Positions 1 to 8,819 of a stretch of 64,000 nucleotides of DNA are shown in pieces; position 1 is the stretch's first letter; the number at the start of each line of letters is the position of its first letter. The translations under genes and the position numbers were made by a program. Source of the DNA: Sphingobacterium sp. Lineage in GTDB: Bacteria > Bacteroidota > Bacteroidia > Sphingobacteriales > Sphingobacteriaceae. The notes beneath the pieces are model-generated. The model was not told the DNA's origin, did no database searches, and worked only from the letters and a program-made list of their open reading frames with translations. The stretch covers positions 57,191 through 121,190 of the forward strand of contig JAITLV010000219.1 of the NCBI GenBank assembly GCA_031277685.1. The letters run 5' to 3'.

Positions 1-146
1 TTTTTAAATGCTGTTGTAGGGGCTATGATGTTCACTGTCGTATCACCACCATGAGGAGCATATACTTCTTCTTGCTTGCTTTGTGGATTGGTACAGGCCG
101 CCAATGTGACGACGAGTACCGAAATAATTGTAATTAAATAGTTCAT
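1..146 (-). CDS. Lipoprotein, 5' part only (cut by window edge)
   Basis: The first 48 codons of a minus-strand gene run off the left edge. The N-terminus is a hydrophobic segment ending in a lipobox, LAAC, with the predicted lipidated Cys at residue 18, so the product is probably anchored in the inner or outer membrane. After the Cys the chain is polar and includes a short APHGGD stretch. The start codon is only 11 bases after the stop of the DUF3347 gene, so the two are probably co-transcribed. In Bacteroidota, DUF3347 genes often sit beside copper efflux components, so this could be a metal-efflux or metal-binding lipoprotein, but too little is visible to name it. Confidence 0.7.
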   Translation of the reverse strand, partial: MNYLITIISVLVVTLAACTNPQSKQEEVYAPHGGDTTVNIIAPTTAFK

Positions 147-157
147 TGGATCGGCGA

Positions 158-1051
158 TTAGTTAAGCGTTTCAACAGTACTTCCACAGCTCATCATCTGA
201 GACCCGTAGAAGGGGTTTTTAACCGCTTTTTCCTTACTCAACCAATTTGCTCCTTTACCCTCATTGAACATCGGGCAATGTTGATAATAGACTGGGCTCT
301 CCAGCGTACTCACTTTGACCAATTCATACATATTAGTGGAAAGCGATGCAAATACCGACCGTTGCTTGGTAATATCCTTAGCCTTTGCAATAAGCGTAGC
401 GTCAGCGGTCAGGTTGTTCATGACCTTCATCCAGGCCATATGTTCAGCAGATGCAAGCTTATTCATATCCACTACTTTAATTGCCTCTTGCAATGCCACT
501 GCATTATCCGAGGCCATTTTCGCATCTGTTTTGACCAGGGCATCTTTTAAGGCAAAATACTGATTGATCACATTTGTCAGTTGTGTCTCTTTTCCTTTCA
601 CCACAGCCGCTGCTCCAGTCGACTGATGGGCTGTGTGATCACCCGCCGGCATCGTGTGATGTCCATCATGTTCGCTAGTCGCCATAGTGTGATGTTTTGG
701 TTCCGGTTTTAGGGTTCTTGCATATTGCTCCGCTTTGGGCAACTTCGCATAAACATCGTCGGGAGCCAAAAATTTTTCACTATCATACCCCGCCAAAGCT
801 ATGCGTTTTAGGACTTCATCGGTGGTTGTTTTTGAAGCATCATAGGTGATGGCCGCCATCTTAGTCTGCTGATTCCAGTCCACCTGAGCTGTCTTTTTAA
901 CATTACCTTCTTCCTCAATAGCAGTCTTCGCTGCCGCTGTATTTCCAAATACCTTTACAGATACGGTTTTCGCATTGTTGATCTGTGCATATGTAGCTAT
1001 GTTAGTCAGTACTACAAGACCTACCATAGCAATTGCTGAAATTGATTTCAT
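158..1051 (-). CDS. Secreted HMA-like / DUF3347 protein, probable copper handling
   Basis: This 297-residue protein has a signal peptide (about 1-23, ending TYAQ). Residues 28-95 have the spacing and sequence character of a heavy-metal-associated (HMA) domain, but the usual metal-binding CxxC is absent. A linker at 119-142 is rich in His and Met (HHTM twice, DHTAH), a composition typical of periplasmic copper-binding regions. Residues 155-297 are a DUF3347 domain, with its conserved HCPMF (258-262) and a closing MMSCG (286-290). It likely binds copper or a related ion in the periplasm. Family assignment is from recalled signature residues; the metal is inferred. The lipoprotein gene follows 11 bases downstream. 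Confidence 0.8.
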   Translation of the reverse strand: MKSISAIAMVGLVVLTNIATYAQINNAKTVSVKVFGNTAAAKTAIEEEGNVKKTAQVDWNQQTKMAAITYDASKTTTDEVLKRIALAGYDSEKFLAPDDVYAKLPKAEQYARTLKPEPKHHTMATSEHDGHHTMPAGDHTAHQSTGAAAVVKGKETQLTNVINQYFALKDALVKTDAKMASDNAVALQEAIKVVDMNKLASAEHMAWMKVMNNLTADATLIAKAKDITKQRSVFASLSTNMYELVKVSTLESPVYYQHCPMFNEGKGANWLSKEKAVKNPFYGSQMMSCGSTVETLN

Positions 1052-1337
1052 ATTTAAATAGTTATTGATCAGTGCCTGTTTTCATTGGTCTCAATGAGCG
1101 CATGACACCGGTTTATCATTTACGCATATGAAGTATCCAGTTTACTTTTTAAACATGAATATTTTATGATGAATAAATTCTTAATAAATGAATAATAATG
1201 AAAACTGCTATTAACAGCCATTTTGTAGCGTATTATTGGATGACATCATCCAATGAAAGTTTTCATTCAAAAGTTAAAGGGAATTTTGGAGGCGTATAGC
1301 TATCCAAAAGGACATAGCACGGGCTATCTCTCGTTTA

Positions 1338-1802
1338 TTAGGCTATTTTGGGAGGTTGCCAAATCGAGAAATATGCATCGGAACAGAATGGTTGTTTATA
1401 CAAGGTATACAGCTTTAACTGATCAGTATCTGACGGCAAAAGTAGATCTACTTCATAAAAGGAAATAAGGGGATTGCATTGTACAGAAGTACGGCATGAT
1501 TTTTCACTACAGTGTTTACCACAGTCATCGCCATGGTCTTTTGATGTTTCGGAATCATGCTTTCCGTCTTTACAGCAATCTTTTACCCCGCTATCCTTTG
1601 CATCCTGACCGCCGTCGGTATTATTTATATCCCGATCTTTGTCAGTATCAGCATTTTCTGTAGCTGGATCCATTTCCGAACAGCAGGATTTCTGTTCTTG
1701 CTGAGGCTTTTCAGGGGGTAAGTGACAGGCAAAACCCTGACCCGGAACTAAAAATAGTCCCAAAATACAGATGACCAACAAGATGTTGACTTTTGCCCAC
1801 AT
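1338..1802 (-). CDS. Cys-rich small secreted protein, HYC_CC_PP-like
   Basis: The 154-residue product has a hydrophobic N-terminal segment (about 5-24) and then many Cys and acidic residues: Cys26-His27, Cys40-Cys41, Cys76-Cys77, Cys94, Cys98, Cys103 and Cys109. It ends with a QPP motif. The order of an early Cys/His pair, a CC pair and a C-terminal PP matches the Bacteroidota family named HYC_CC_PP, which has no established function. Its place upstream of the DUF3347 gene on the same strand suggests metal binding or metal-stress induction. The middle (residues 45-95) is low-complexity, Asp/Lys/Ser-rich and probably disordered. An overlapping plus-strand frame is antisense noise. Confidence 0.65.
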   Translation of the reverse strand: MWAKVNILLVICILGLFLVPGQGFACHLPPEKPQQEQKSCCSEMDPATENADTDKDRDINNTDGGQDAKDSGVKDCCKDGKHDSETSKDHGDDCGKHCSEKSCRTSVQCNPLISFYEVDLLLPSDTDQLKLYTLYKQPFCSDAYFSIWQPPKIA

Positions 1803-1980
1803 AACGGATTAATATTTATATTTCTTACAATATAATACCTCAACTACAATAAAAACTGTGTATTCAGATATCACGAGATAAAGGTCGTCACTATCTTCCG
1901 ACTAGTTGTTGTAATATTTTATATTTTATTTATAATATTTCATTTCAGTACAATTTGCACTCCCCAATCACAAATGTTTG

Positions 1981-2787
1981 CTATTTTTCCATTTCCTTAA
2001 TCCACTTGAGCATCAGTAAGCACCCAGGAGCATAAACAGCACCGTGATCAAAACCCTGCAACTGGTACAGAGCTGTTTTTGTATGACCGAGCTGTTTCAA
2101 TATTGCTGCAAGATGTGCATTCTCTTCATATCGTGCCGGCAGTTCCAGCCCAGCGTCACCAGTGATCAGTAGGATAGGTGGTGCATTTTTCCGGGCAAAA
2201 GACAAAGGGGCGTATTGATCTATCTGTGGGATTGCCATAGACTGTCCACGTTCTTTTTTTATCGTATAATGTGTATTTGTCTGGCCACTGATCGGTGCCA
2301 GGCCTTTTTTATGATTGGCATCGATACCATATTTTCGCAGATAACTGCTGTCTAGTCCGACCATTAGCGCCAAATATCCGCCGGCAGAATGTCCTGAAAC
2401 ATAAATCTTTGATGGATCACCACCGTAGGAAGCAATATGGGAGAATGTCCACGCAACAGCTTCAGCTGCATCTTCAATATAACTAGGAGCTTTCACCTTG
2501 GGACTCAGGCGATAATTGACAGCAACCACAGCGACACCTTTTTCTTTAAGCTCCAATGGAATAAACTTATTCCCTTCTTCCAGTCCGCCACCATGAAACC
2601 ATACAATCGTCGAAAAATCCTTTCGGTCAGTAGGAATATAGACGTCCAGCTTGCAGCGTTCCTTTTTATAAGCATCCGTATCAGTATTTTTACAATAGTT
2701 AATATTTTCTTCAGTACGGTATTTTTGTGCAAAGATTCGGTTCGATGAGATCAATAAAAAGAATACAACTAAGAATTTTGGAGACAT
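1981..2787 (-). CDS. Secreted alpha/beta hydrolase (esterase family)
   Basis: A 268-residue protein with a signal peptide (about 1-20, ending IFAQ) and an alpha/beta-hydrolase fold. The oxyanion-hole HGGG is at 65-68, the nucleophile elbow GHSAG at 132-136 (Ser134), a likely acid Asp in TGDAG near 211, and the His in FDHG near the C-terminus. NYRLSP after the oxyanion loop is typical of the carboxylesterase/BD-FAE-like group acting on small acyl esters. It probably works in the periplasm. It stands alone; neighbours do not indicate a substrate. Confidence 0.85.
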   Translation of the reverse strand: MSPKFLVVFFLLISSNRIFAQKYRTEENINYCKNTDTDAYKKERCKLDVYIPTDRKDFSTIVWFHGGGLEEGNKFIPLELKEKGVAVVAVNYRLSPKVKAPSYIEDAAEAVAWTFSHIASYGGDPSKIYVSGHSAGGYLALMVGLDSSYLRKYGIDANHKKGLAPISGQTNTHYTIKKERGQSMAIPQIDQYAPLSFARKNAPPILLITGDAGLELPARYEENAHLAAILKQLGHTKTALYQLQGFDHGAVYAPGCLLMLKWIKEMEK

Positions 2788-3017
2788 ACTAAACGGGTTT
2801 AAGGATTCACATTCATAAAGTTAGCAAAAACCCTTCGGATACGACCCCTTTTGCCCAAAAATGTTTGCGGGTCATCGTTCAGGCATAAAATAAATAGACC
2901 ATTGCCCATTTTTAATAAAATCTTCACAATTATCCGACAAGTGACATAACAAAAGATAAATTTTCATGTTATTAGTAAAGAAACTGTAATTACTTTAGAA
3001 AAAATCAGTCATGTAAT

Positions 3018-3458
3018 ATGGAGCAGATAAAAATACAAACGCATATTGATGTGCGTGTGGAAACTATTTGGAACGCCTATACCTCAGCAGAAGATATTAT
3101 GCAGTGGAATCAAGCTTCGGAAGACTGGCATTGTACAGACGCGATTAACGATCTGCGAATTGGAGGGAAATTCAAAAATCGTATGGAAGCAAAGGACGGT
3201 TCGATGGGGTTTGACTTTACAGGAACGTATACTGCCCTTGAACCTTTCAAAAAAATAGCTTATGTCATGCCTGATGGCCGTCAGGTCACGATCAATTTCA
3301 ACTCGAAAAAAGCCAGTACAGCTATTGAGGTTATTTTTGATGCCGAATCCGAGAACCCGATCGAGATGCAACGTCAAGGATGGCAAGCCATTTTGGATAA
3401 TTTCAAAGCCTACGTGGAAAAGACATACGGCAACGCATCCTACGGACAAACTCATTAA
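3018..3458 (+). CDS. SRPBCC (AHSA1-like) domain protein
   Basis: The 146-residue chain is one START/Bet v1-like domain of the AHSA1 type. The N-terminal strand is followed by VETIWNAYT and a WNQASEDWHC segment, then GGKFKNRMEAKDG, and a C-terminal helix beginning MQRQGWQAIL. Such proteins bind hydrophobic ligands or, rarely, act with HxlR/ArsR regulators. Length equals the usual single-domain size. No partner gene is adjacent and no specific role can be assigned. The start ATG at 3018 gives the canonical N-terminus. Confidence 0.85.
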   Translation: MEQIKIQTHIDVRVETIWNAYTSAEDIMQWNQASEDWHCTDAINDLRIGGKFKNRMEAKDGSMGFDFTGTYTALEPFKKIAYVMPDGRQVTINFNSKKASTAIEVIFDAESENPIEMQRQGWQAILDNFKAYVEKTYGNASYGQTH

Positions 3459-3461
3459 ATC

Positions 3462-3498
3462 GAATGATCGTTGACTTCCTATCCGGCGACGATCATTC
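3462..3498 (+). terminator. Hairpin after the SRPBCC gene
   Basis: Perfect 10-bp arms GAATGATCGT (3462-3471) and ACGATCATTC (3489-3498) begin four bases after the stop codon. No T-tract follows, so this is a possible but not canonical terminator. Confidence 0.4.
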
Positions 3499-3628
3499 CG
3501 ACAGACAGACATATAATAACAGACATACTTGGATTGCTATCGACAATGGTTATCTTTAACCAAAATTTGATATCCATGTATGTGACCTATGGAGCAAATT
3601 CCAACAAAAAGCGATAAAGACATAACAT

Positions 3629-4087
3629 ATGACAATAATTAACAATTATGAAGAGTACAAAGCCTTTGAAGGAAAGTCATTAGGCGAATCTCAATGGCAC
3701 ACAATCGACCAGAAACAGATTAATCAATTTGCTGATGCAACTTTAGACCACCAGTGGATCCATCTCGACAGTGAAAGGGCAAAAACAGAGAGCCCATTTA
3801 AATCGACCATTGCGCATGGCTATTTGACGCTATCACTTATTCCTTACCTGTGGAAGCAAATTGCCGAAGTACGAAATGTCAAAATGGAAATCAATTATGG
3901 CATAGAAAATCTGCGTTTCGCACAACCGGTTCTCGTCGATAACGAAGTACAGTTACATACACATGTTAAATCAGTTGCCAACCTGAGAGGCGTTATCAAA
4001 GTAACCATAGAAGCTACTTTAAAAATTAAAGACAGTGCCAAACCGGCTTATGTTGGAGATGTTATCTTTTTATATCATTTCAATTAA
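3629..4087 (+). CDS. MaoC-like (R)-specific enoyl-CoA hydratase / NodN-type protein
   Basis: A 152-residue hot-dog-fold protein. The hydratase motif is clear: INQFADATLDHQWIHLD, with the catalytic Asp and His, followed by IAHGYLTLSLIP. It resembles NodN and other stand-alone MaoC dehydratases that hydrate trans-2-enoyl-CoA. The protein is cytoplasmic and of normal length. The next gene (GNAT) starts 48 bases later in the same direction and could share a transcript. The physiological substrate is not indicated by the context. Confidence 0.85.
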   Translation: MTIINNYEEYKAFEGKSLGESQWHTIDQKQINQFADATLDHQWIHLDSERAKTESPFKSTIAHGYLTLSLIPYLWKQIAEVRNVKMEINYGIENLRFAQPVLVDNEVQLHTHVKSVANLRGVIKVTIEATLKIKDSAKPAYVGDVIFLYHFN

Positions 4088-4135
4088 GCCAATCGGAAAC
4101 TCGATCAATTTTAATGGATTCAAATAAGCTATTGC

Positions 4136-4606
4136 ATGTTAGCTGATTTAGAAATAAAACAGATCACAAATCATAAGGACTATCCTTATGATTTGTTGCT
4201 TCTAGCCGATGAAACAGTCACAGCGATAAATAAATATCTCTTTGATTCTGCGGTCTTTGTTGTGCAGGAACTGCAACAAGCCATCGCTGTTTTCTGCTTA
4301 TATCCCCTCGATAACGAAACGCTGGAAATAAAAAATATGGCAGTATCGACTTCACATCAGAATCGGGGACTCGGAAGCCAGGTATTAAAATATATCCAGA
4401 CGACTTATTGTGCACAATATCCGAATCTGATTGTTGGTACAGCAGACTGCGGTCTGGATCAGATCCGGTTCTATGAGCGCAATGGTTTTGTTAAGTATGG
4501 TGTTCGTCCGAATTTTTTTATAGATCATTATGAGCATCCCATCTATGAAAATGGTGTATTATTAAAAGATATGGTTTTATTGAAATACCAATCCCAACTC
4601 CCCTAA
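4136..4606 (+). CDS. GNAT-family N-acetyltransferase
   Basis: The 156-residue product contains the GNAT core. Motif A is NMAVSTSHQNRGLGSQVL, with the acetyl-CoA pyrophosphate loop Q-N-R-G-L-G, followed by a motif B-like FYERNGFV. The substrate cannot be predicted. It resembles small cytoplasmic GNATs of Bacteroidota. It converges with the YeiH-type gene; no terminator hairpin is obvious between them. Confidence 0.85.
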   Translation: MLADLEIKQITNHKDYPYDLLLLADETVTAINKYLFDSAVFVVQELQQAIAVFCLYPLDNETLEIKNMAVSTSHQNRGLGSQVLKYIQTTYCAQYPNLIVGTADCGLDQIRFYERNGFVKYGVRPNFFIDHYEHPIYENGVLLKDMVLLKYQSQLP

Positions 4607-4647
4607 CGCTAGTAGAACACCTTTGTTATTTGCCCTCTTCCGTTTTT

Positions 4648-5622
4648 CTATAGGCAGAAATAGCTATAAACCAATACTGGGATCGCAAGACATAACCATA
4701 ATAATACCCCCTGTAGAATTGCCTTATAACCCACTGATAACAATACATCCTTGGAGAGACTGGTACCGATCAAAAAAAGTGTCAACGTAAGACCAACTTT
4801 CGATAGCTGAACGACGTGGGCTCCTATATGCTGAAAAAAGGGGATATAGCTATTCAGCACAATAGCCAGGACAAACAAACCAATAAAATAAGGGATTTTA
4901 ACCTGTGTCCCTTTCGTCTTAAATGCAAGCGTACTCAGCAAGGAAATCGGAATAATCCACAATGCCCGTGTTAATTTGACTGTTGTCGCGACCTGTAACG
5001 CTTCAGTCCCATATTTGCTCGCTGCGCCAACCACTGAACTGGTATCTTGTATCGCAACAGCACACCACAGGCCAAATTGTGTCTGCGAAAGATTCAGCGC
5101 ATGACCGATGAGCGGAAACACAAATAAGGCTACGGCATTTAATAAAAAGATAGTCCCCAATGCTACACTAATCTGTTTTTCCTTCGCTTTCACGGTCGGA
5201 GAAACAGCGGCAATAGCACTCCCTCCGCAAATAGCTGTACCTACTGTGATGAGGTATGCGGTCAACTTTTCTAGTTTTAATAATTTGCCTAATACATATC
5301 CCAACGACAATGTCCCAATAATAGAAATGACCGTTAGTAAAAATCCATCTTTACCTGTTTGAATCGCCGTATCGATATGCATCCCAAAGCCCAAGCCAAT
5401 CACGGAGAGCTGTAAAAGGATTTGTGTTGCTTTATGGTTTATCGCCAAAAAGGGATGGCCGATCCATTGCGCTACAATAATGCCCATTAACAAAGCCATA
5501 GGGGCTGATACTACTGGTGTCAGACATAAAATAAATAAGAGAATAAAGATAATCTGCCGGATAGAAACCTTTTTGTTAAGGATGTGTTTATAGCGCATCG
5601 CTAGAGTCGCCTTTTTATACAT
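4648..5622 (-). CDS. YeiH/UPF0324 family membrane transporter (putative sulfate exporter)
   Basis: A 324-residue, strongly hydrophobic protein with about nine to ten membrane segments from residue 20 to 322. Family hallmarks include GMHIDTA (80-86), GTAICGGSAIAA in the middle and the later HALNLSQTQFGLW and DTSSVVGAA. This is the YeiH/YadS (UPF0324) family, annotated as putative sulfate or taurine-sulfite exporters, although biochemical proof is thin. A second ATG at residue 9 (MRYKHI) is an alternative start. Sulfur export would fit loosely with the cysE-cysM genes 900 bases away, but they are not in one operon. Confidence 0.85.
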   Translation of the reverse strand: MYKKATLAMRYKHILNKKVSIRQIIFILLFILCLTPVVSAPMALLMGIIVAQWIGHPFLAINHKATQILLQLSVIGLGFGMHIDTAIQTGKDGFLLTVISIIGTLSLGYVLGKLLKLEKLTAYLITVGTAICGGSAIAAVSPTVKAKEKQISVALGTIFLLNAVALFVFPLIGHALNLSQTQFGLWCAVAIQDTSSVVGAASKYGTEALQVATTVKLTRALWIIPISLLSTLAFKTKGTQVKIPYFIGLFVLAIVLNSYIPFFQHIGAHVVQLSKVGLTLTLFLIGTSLSKDVLLSVGYKAILQGVLLWLCLAIPVLVYSYFCL

Positions 5623-5953
5623 GATAATTAATATGTTGATCTACGGCAAATATGAATAACTTTTTATTATCAATAAAACTATAAAAAATAATAAGTCATA
5701 ACAAATAGCTATACAAAGCAATAGATTGATGGGTAGAAGTTTAACCTCCACCGGATATCATTCTCCCTGAAGAGTCATCTTTCCATAAGCCAGACCATAA
5801 TCCTAAACGTTATATTTCAGCGGGATTTTATCCATAGACAGCGGAGTCATATACAGGCATCCAATTGGAAAGCAATCTATATCTGGACATCAAGAATAAA
5901 AAATAAATCCTTATATTTCAATTAGATTTAACTTTAACATAATTAAATAGCAG
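5623..5953. other. 331-bp intergenic region, no assigned gene
   Basis: This AT-rich spacer lies between the divergent YeiH and VOC genes. No long open frame, hairpin or clear TAnnTTTG element is visible next to either gene. On the minus strand around 5740-5880 there are short coding-looking stretches in more than one frame, which might be a decayed gene, but nothing recognisable. Confidence 0.5.
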
Positions 5954-6313
5954 ATGAAACTAACTGCAGTACATCCAAAATTACCTATGCGTGATAAAGC
6001 CATTACAAAAAACTTTTATATAGGGCAACTCGGTTTTATTTCCTGTGGAACCGAAGATTATACGGGCTATCTGATGGTAAAAAAAGATCAGATCGAAATT
6101 CATTTTTTTGAATTTCAAGAACTACCTCCAGAAGAAAACTACGGAATGATCTATATCCGTACTGATGATATTGAACAATTGTATCAATCATTTTTAGAGC
6201 AGCGTATTGCCATTCACCCCAATGGCAAGCTGGAAAGCAGGCCTTGGGGACAACGTGAATTTTCCATCCTGGATCCGGACAATAATTTGTTAACGTTTGG
6301 ACAGGGGGAATAG
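5954..6313 (+). CDS. VOC / bleomycin-resistance-like protein
   Basis: The 119-residue product is a vicinal-oxygen-chelate fold protein of the bleomycin-binding (Ble-like) branch. Seen features are LPMRD near the N-terminus, the metal or ligand strand IEIHFFEF in the middle, and the closing REFSILDPDNNLLTFGQ. Ble-type proteins sequester glycopeptide antibiotics as dimers and usually lack enzymatic metal sites; others are dioxygenase-like. It is cytoplasmic and single-domain, with the usual length of about 120 residues. Whether it gives any resistance cannot be read from sequence. Confidence 0.75.
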   Translation: MKLTAVHPKLPMRDKAITKNFYIGQLGFISCGTEDYTGYLMVKKDQIEIHFFEFQELPPEENYGMIYIRTDDIEQLYQSFLEQRIAIHPNGKLESRPWGQREFSILDPDNNLLTFGQGE

Positions 6314-6451
6314 CAATAAAATCTTGTGGACGTAAGTTTAGCTGCTGTCATTGCGTTAAGCAGTAGGATGACGCATCCAGATTGATCAGATGAAGTTGGT
6401 ATTCAATATTAGGAGAATACGCATGGCAGTCAATAAATGCGATAAATTTGT

Positions 6452-6508
6452 AAAAAATAGCCTGCCGCTATTGCACTTGCTTTTTAGCGCAACAGTGGCA
6501 GGCTATTT
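6452..6508 (-). terminator. Terminator of cysE-cysM
   Basis: An 18-bp near-perfect inverted repeat (two G-T mismatches; arms around 6455-6473 and 6490-6507) carries TAGCCTGCC and its complement. Read on the minus strand it starts about 35 bases after the cysM stop and is followed by a T-run. Confidence 0.8.
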
Positions 6509-6544
6509 AATTGATAAATACGTAGCTATTTCATTGGGCTAGCT

Positions 6545-7417
6545 TTAGCCAAATAAATCTGAACTCAAGTACCGGTCACCTCGATCACATGCGATAAAGA
6601 CGATGATACCTTCCTCGATTTCATTGGCAATTTTCAGGGCACCAGCAAACGCTCCGCCTGTACTCATCCCTGCAAATACTCCTTCCCGTTTTACTAGCTC
6701 ACGTGCGAGTTCAGTCGCTTCCTGTTGTGAAATATCGATCACACGATCTACACGGCTTGGATCGAATATTTTCGGCAAATAAGCCTCTGGCCACCGTCTG
6801 ATTCCAGGAATAGACGATTCTGGTGTTGGCTGACAGCCGACAATCTGTATTTCCGGATTTTTCTCTTTGAGGTAAATGGAATTTCCCATAATCGTTCCAG
6901 TTGTTCCCATTGCGCTCACAAAATGGGTAATTTTCCCATCGGTATCGCGCCAGATTTCGGGCCCTGTCGTTTTGATATGAGCTTTATAATTATCGGGATT
7001 AGCAAATTGGTTTAAGATAAAATAACCATCATTCACTGCTTTTTCTTCCGCATAGTCCCGGCATATTTCCATAGATTCCAATAGCGTGACCTTGGCACCA
7101 TAAGCCTCCATTGTGAGTGTACGCTCGCGGGTAGACGAAGCGGGCATCACCAACTCGAGGTTCAAACCATATATTCCTGCGATCATCGCCAGGGCAATCC
7201 CAGTGTTCCCACTCGTCGCCTCGATCAACTTACTTTCTTTCGAAATTTCCCCACGCTCCATCGCTGAACGGATCATATTTAATGCTGCACGATCTTTAAC
7301 AGATCCAGCAGGGTTATTACCTTCCATCTTCGCAAAGATCTGTACTTTTGGATTCGCATGAAATTGGGTGATTTCCACCAGGGGTGTGTTGCCGATGGTA
7401 TCTATAATATTTCCCAT
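6545..7417 (-). CDS. cysM: Cysteine synthase B (O-acetylserine sulfhydrylase)
   Basis: This 290-residue PLP enzyme makes L-cysteine from O-acetylserine and sulfide (CysM can also use thiosulfate). The PLP lysine is Lys41 in NPAGSVKDRA, and the substrate loop TSGNTG is at 68-73. IPGIRRWPEAYLP and the C-terminal CDRGDRYLSS are CysM-type signatures that separate it from CysK. It sits seven bases after cysE, which makes O-acetylserine, so the two steps are encoded in one transcript. A strong terminator follows. Length matches the family. Confidence 0.95.
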   Translation of the reverse strand: MGNIIDTIGNTPLVEITQFHANPKVQIFAKMEGNNPAGSVKDRAALNMIRSAMERGEISKESKLIEATSGNTGIALAMIAGIYGLNLELVMPASSTRERTLTMEAYGAKVTLLESMEICRDYAEEKAVNDGYFILNQFANPDNYKAHIKTTGPEIWRDTDGKITHFVSAMGTTGTIMGNSIYLKEKNPEIQIVGCQPTPESSIPGIRRWPEAYLPKIFDPSRVDRVIDISQQEATELARELVKREGVFAGMSTGGAFAGALKIANEIEEGIIVFIACDRGDRYLSSDLFG

Positions 7418-7424
7418 AATGTAT

Positions 7425-8234
7425 CTATATGATTGGTTTTGAATCTATAAATTTTGCGGTTGCCTGATGATATACTGTGGTATATGGTTCGACTGAACTC
7501 GTCAGCCAAACATTTCCGCCGATGACCGAATGATGTCCCACACGTGTCTCACCGCCTAAAATAGTCGCCCCCGAATAAATAATGACATGGTCTTCAATGG
7601 TGGGATGGCGCTTGACGTTTGACAAAACCTTGTCTACACTCAAAGCACCTAATGTTACCCCCTGATAGAGTTTAACATAATTACCTATGGTACAAGTCTC
7701 TCCAATCACCAATCCTGTACCATGATCTATATGGAGGTGATGACCGATAGTCGCCCCTGGATGGATATCAATGCCGGTCTTGGAATGCGCATGTTCTGTC
7801 AATATTCGTGGGATCAAAGGGATACCCAGGCGGTGAAGTTCATTTGCCATCCGAAAAATACAGATTGCAAAAAAGCCAGGGTAAGTACGTACAACCTCCC
7901 GTTTATTCTGTGCTGCCGGATCCCCATCCATCAATGCATCAGCATCCCAACACATCAACTCATACAAGGCTGGAATACGTTCAAAAAACTGACGGGCAAC
8001 TTCCGCATGATTACAATATCCACAGGCTTTCGACTTGCTCAGGAGTTGTTCCAATTCCAGTTCAAATTGCTCAAAAGCAAGTTTCACATCCGCCACTGAT
8101 TTCATCTCACCAGAATTGCGTTCTGGAAAAAGTACATCCAAAATTTTGATCGCCCAACCGCAGATCTTCTTATTAGAAGGCATTTCTAACACAGCTAATT
8201 GCTGCTCATAGATATGTTGATAAAAATCATGCAT
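7425..8234 (-). CDS. cysE: Serine O-acetyltransferase
   Basis: CysE transfers acetyl from acetyl-CoA to L-serine, the committed step of cysteine synthesis. With the ATG start at 8234 the product has 269 residues. The C-terminal half is a left-handed beta-helix of hexapeptide repeats; the catalytic stretch GIDIHPGATIGHHLHIDHGTG and IGETCTIG are clear (the first is split here only for description). The N-terminal helical extension with paired Cys (GYCNHAEV region) matches the longer EpsC/SatA-like form. An in-frame TTG at 8240 was rejected as start because it is the end of the -7 promoter element TACTTTTG; transcription would begin at or next to the ATG. Confidence 0.93.
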   Translation of the reverse strand: MHDFYQHIYEQQLAVLEMPSNKKICGWAIKILDVLFPERNSGEMKSVADVKLAFEQFELELEQLLSKSKACGYCNHAEVARQFFERIPALYELMCWDADALMDGDPAAQNKREVVRTYPGFFAICIFRMANELHRLGIPLIPRILTEHAHSKTGIDIHPGATIGHHLHIDHGTGLVIGETCTIGNYVKLYQGVTLGALSVDKVLSNVKRHPTIEDHVIIYSGATILGGETRVGHHSVIGGNVWLTSSVEPYTTVYHQATAKFIDSKPII

Positions 8235-8237
8235 CTT

Positions 8238-8271
8238 CAAAAGTAAATATTAACACAAATATACTATACAA
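8238..8271 (-). promoter_or_regulatory. Promoter of cysE-cysM
   Basis: On the minus strand the -7 element TACTTTTG occupies 8245-8238 and a TTG lies 23 bases upstream (8271-8269). The G of the -7 box is four bases before the cysE ATG, so the mRNA may have no leader. Confidence 0.55.
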
Positions 8272-8435
8272 TATTGATAGATTAAGCCTAATTACCAATA
8301 AGTGTACGATTAAATCATTTTTTATCTTTATTTGAGTTTCAAGCTTGCTCTGAACTTCTTCCCATTGCCTCGTCGTCACCATCATTCTTTCATCGCGTTA
8401 GTGCAAGTTTCAATTGAACTGTTTGATTAGGACTA

Positions 8436-8819
8436 TTAAAGCACTAAGCGCTCAAAGAGGTTCTGAAGTGTTGCTTCCGGATCCTCACAAAGTCCAGGAT
8501 GTGACGCTGAACATTGGATGACGGTACTCCGTTTGGCTGTAAGCCAACGAAAACGTTCGGTGATATCCAGCGTCGCCAGTTTCCCGGCATCTTTATCCCC
8601 ATTACAGATCCGCTGAAAGGATGATAAATGGTTTTCAATCAGTTCCAGTTCAATTTTTGGACAGAGCGCCCGTACCTTCTGCTCATTGACGGCATACAGC
8701 ATTTTGGCAAAACGATATTTACGGCAGTAAAGGGCGATACCGACATTGATAAACTCCTCACGCTCTACACGTGGCACCAGTCGTACCACAGCATACTCAT
8801 ATAAGGTTTTTTCTGGCAT
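8436..8819 (-). CDS. DUF3037 family protein
   Basis: A 127-residue protein recognised as DUF3037 from YEYAVVRLVPRVEREEFINVG near the N-terminus and the ending LFERLV. The function of the family is unknown. Its first 23 bases overlap the 3' end of the HipA-like kinase gene, so the two are translationally linked. The pairing of DUF3037 with a HipA-like kinase recurs in bacteria (from memory), which suggests the DUF3037 protein is a partner or substrate of the kinase. Confidence 0.8.
   Translation of the reverse strand: MPEKTLYEYAVVRLVPRVEREEFINVGIALYCRKYRFAKMLYAVNEQKVRALCPKIELELIENHLSSFQRICNGDKDAGKLATLDITERFRWLTAKRSTVIQCSASHPGLCEDPEATLQNLFERLVL

Noticed and set aside
146..563. Plus-strand open frames over the DUF3347 gene
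   Set aside because: They lie antisense to a gene with a signal peptide and family motifs and have no motif of their own.
1253..1468. 71-codon plus-strand frame upstream of the DUF3347 gene
   Set aside because: It overlaps the 3' end of the Cys-rich gene in antisense and has no domain or promoter.
5740..5880. Coding-looking minus-strand fragments in the YeiH-VOC spacer
   Set aside because: Short stretches in different frames, each closed by stops, and no recognisable family; too weak to call a pseudogene.
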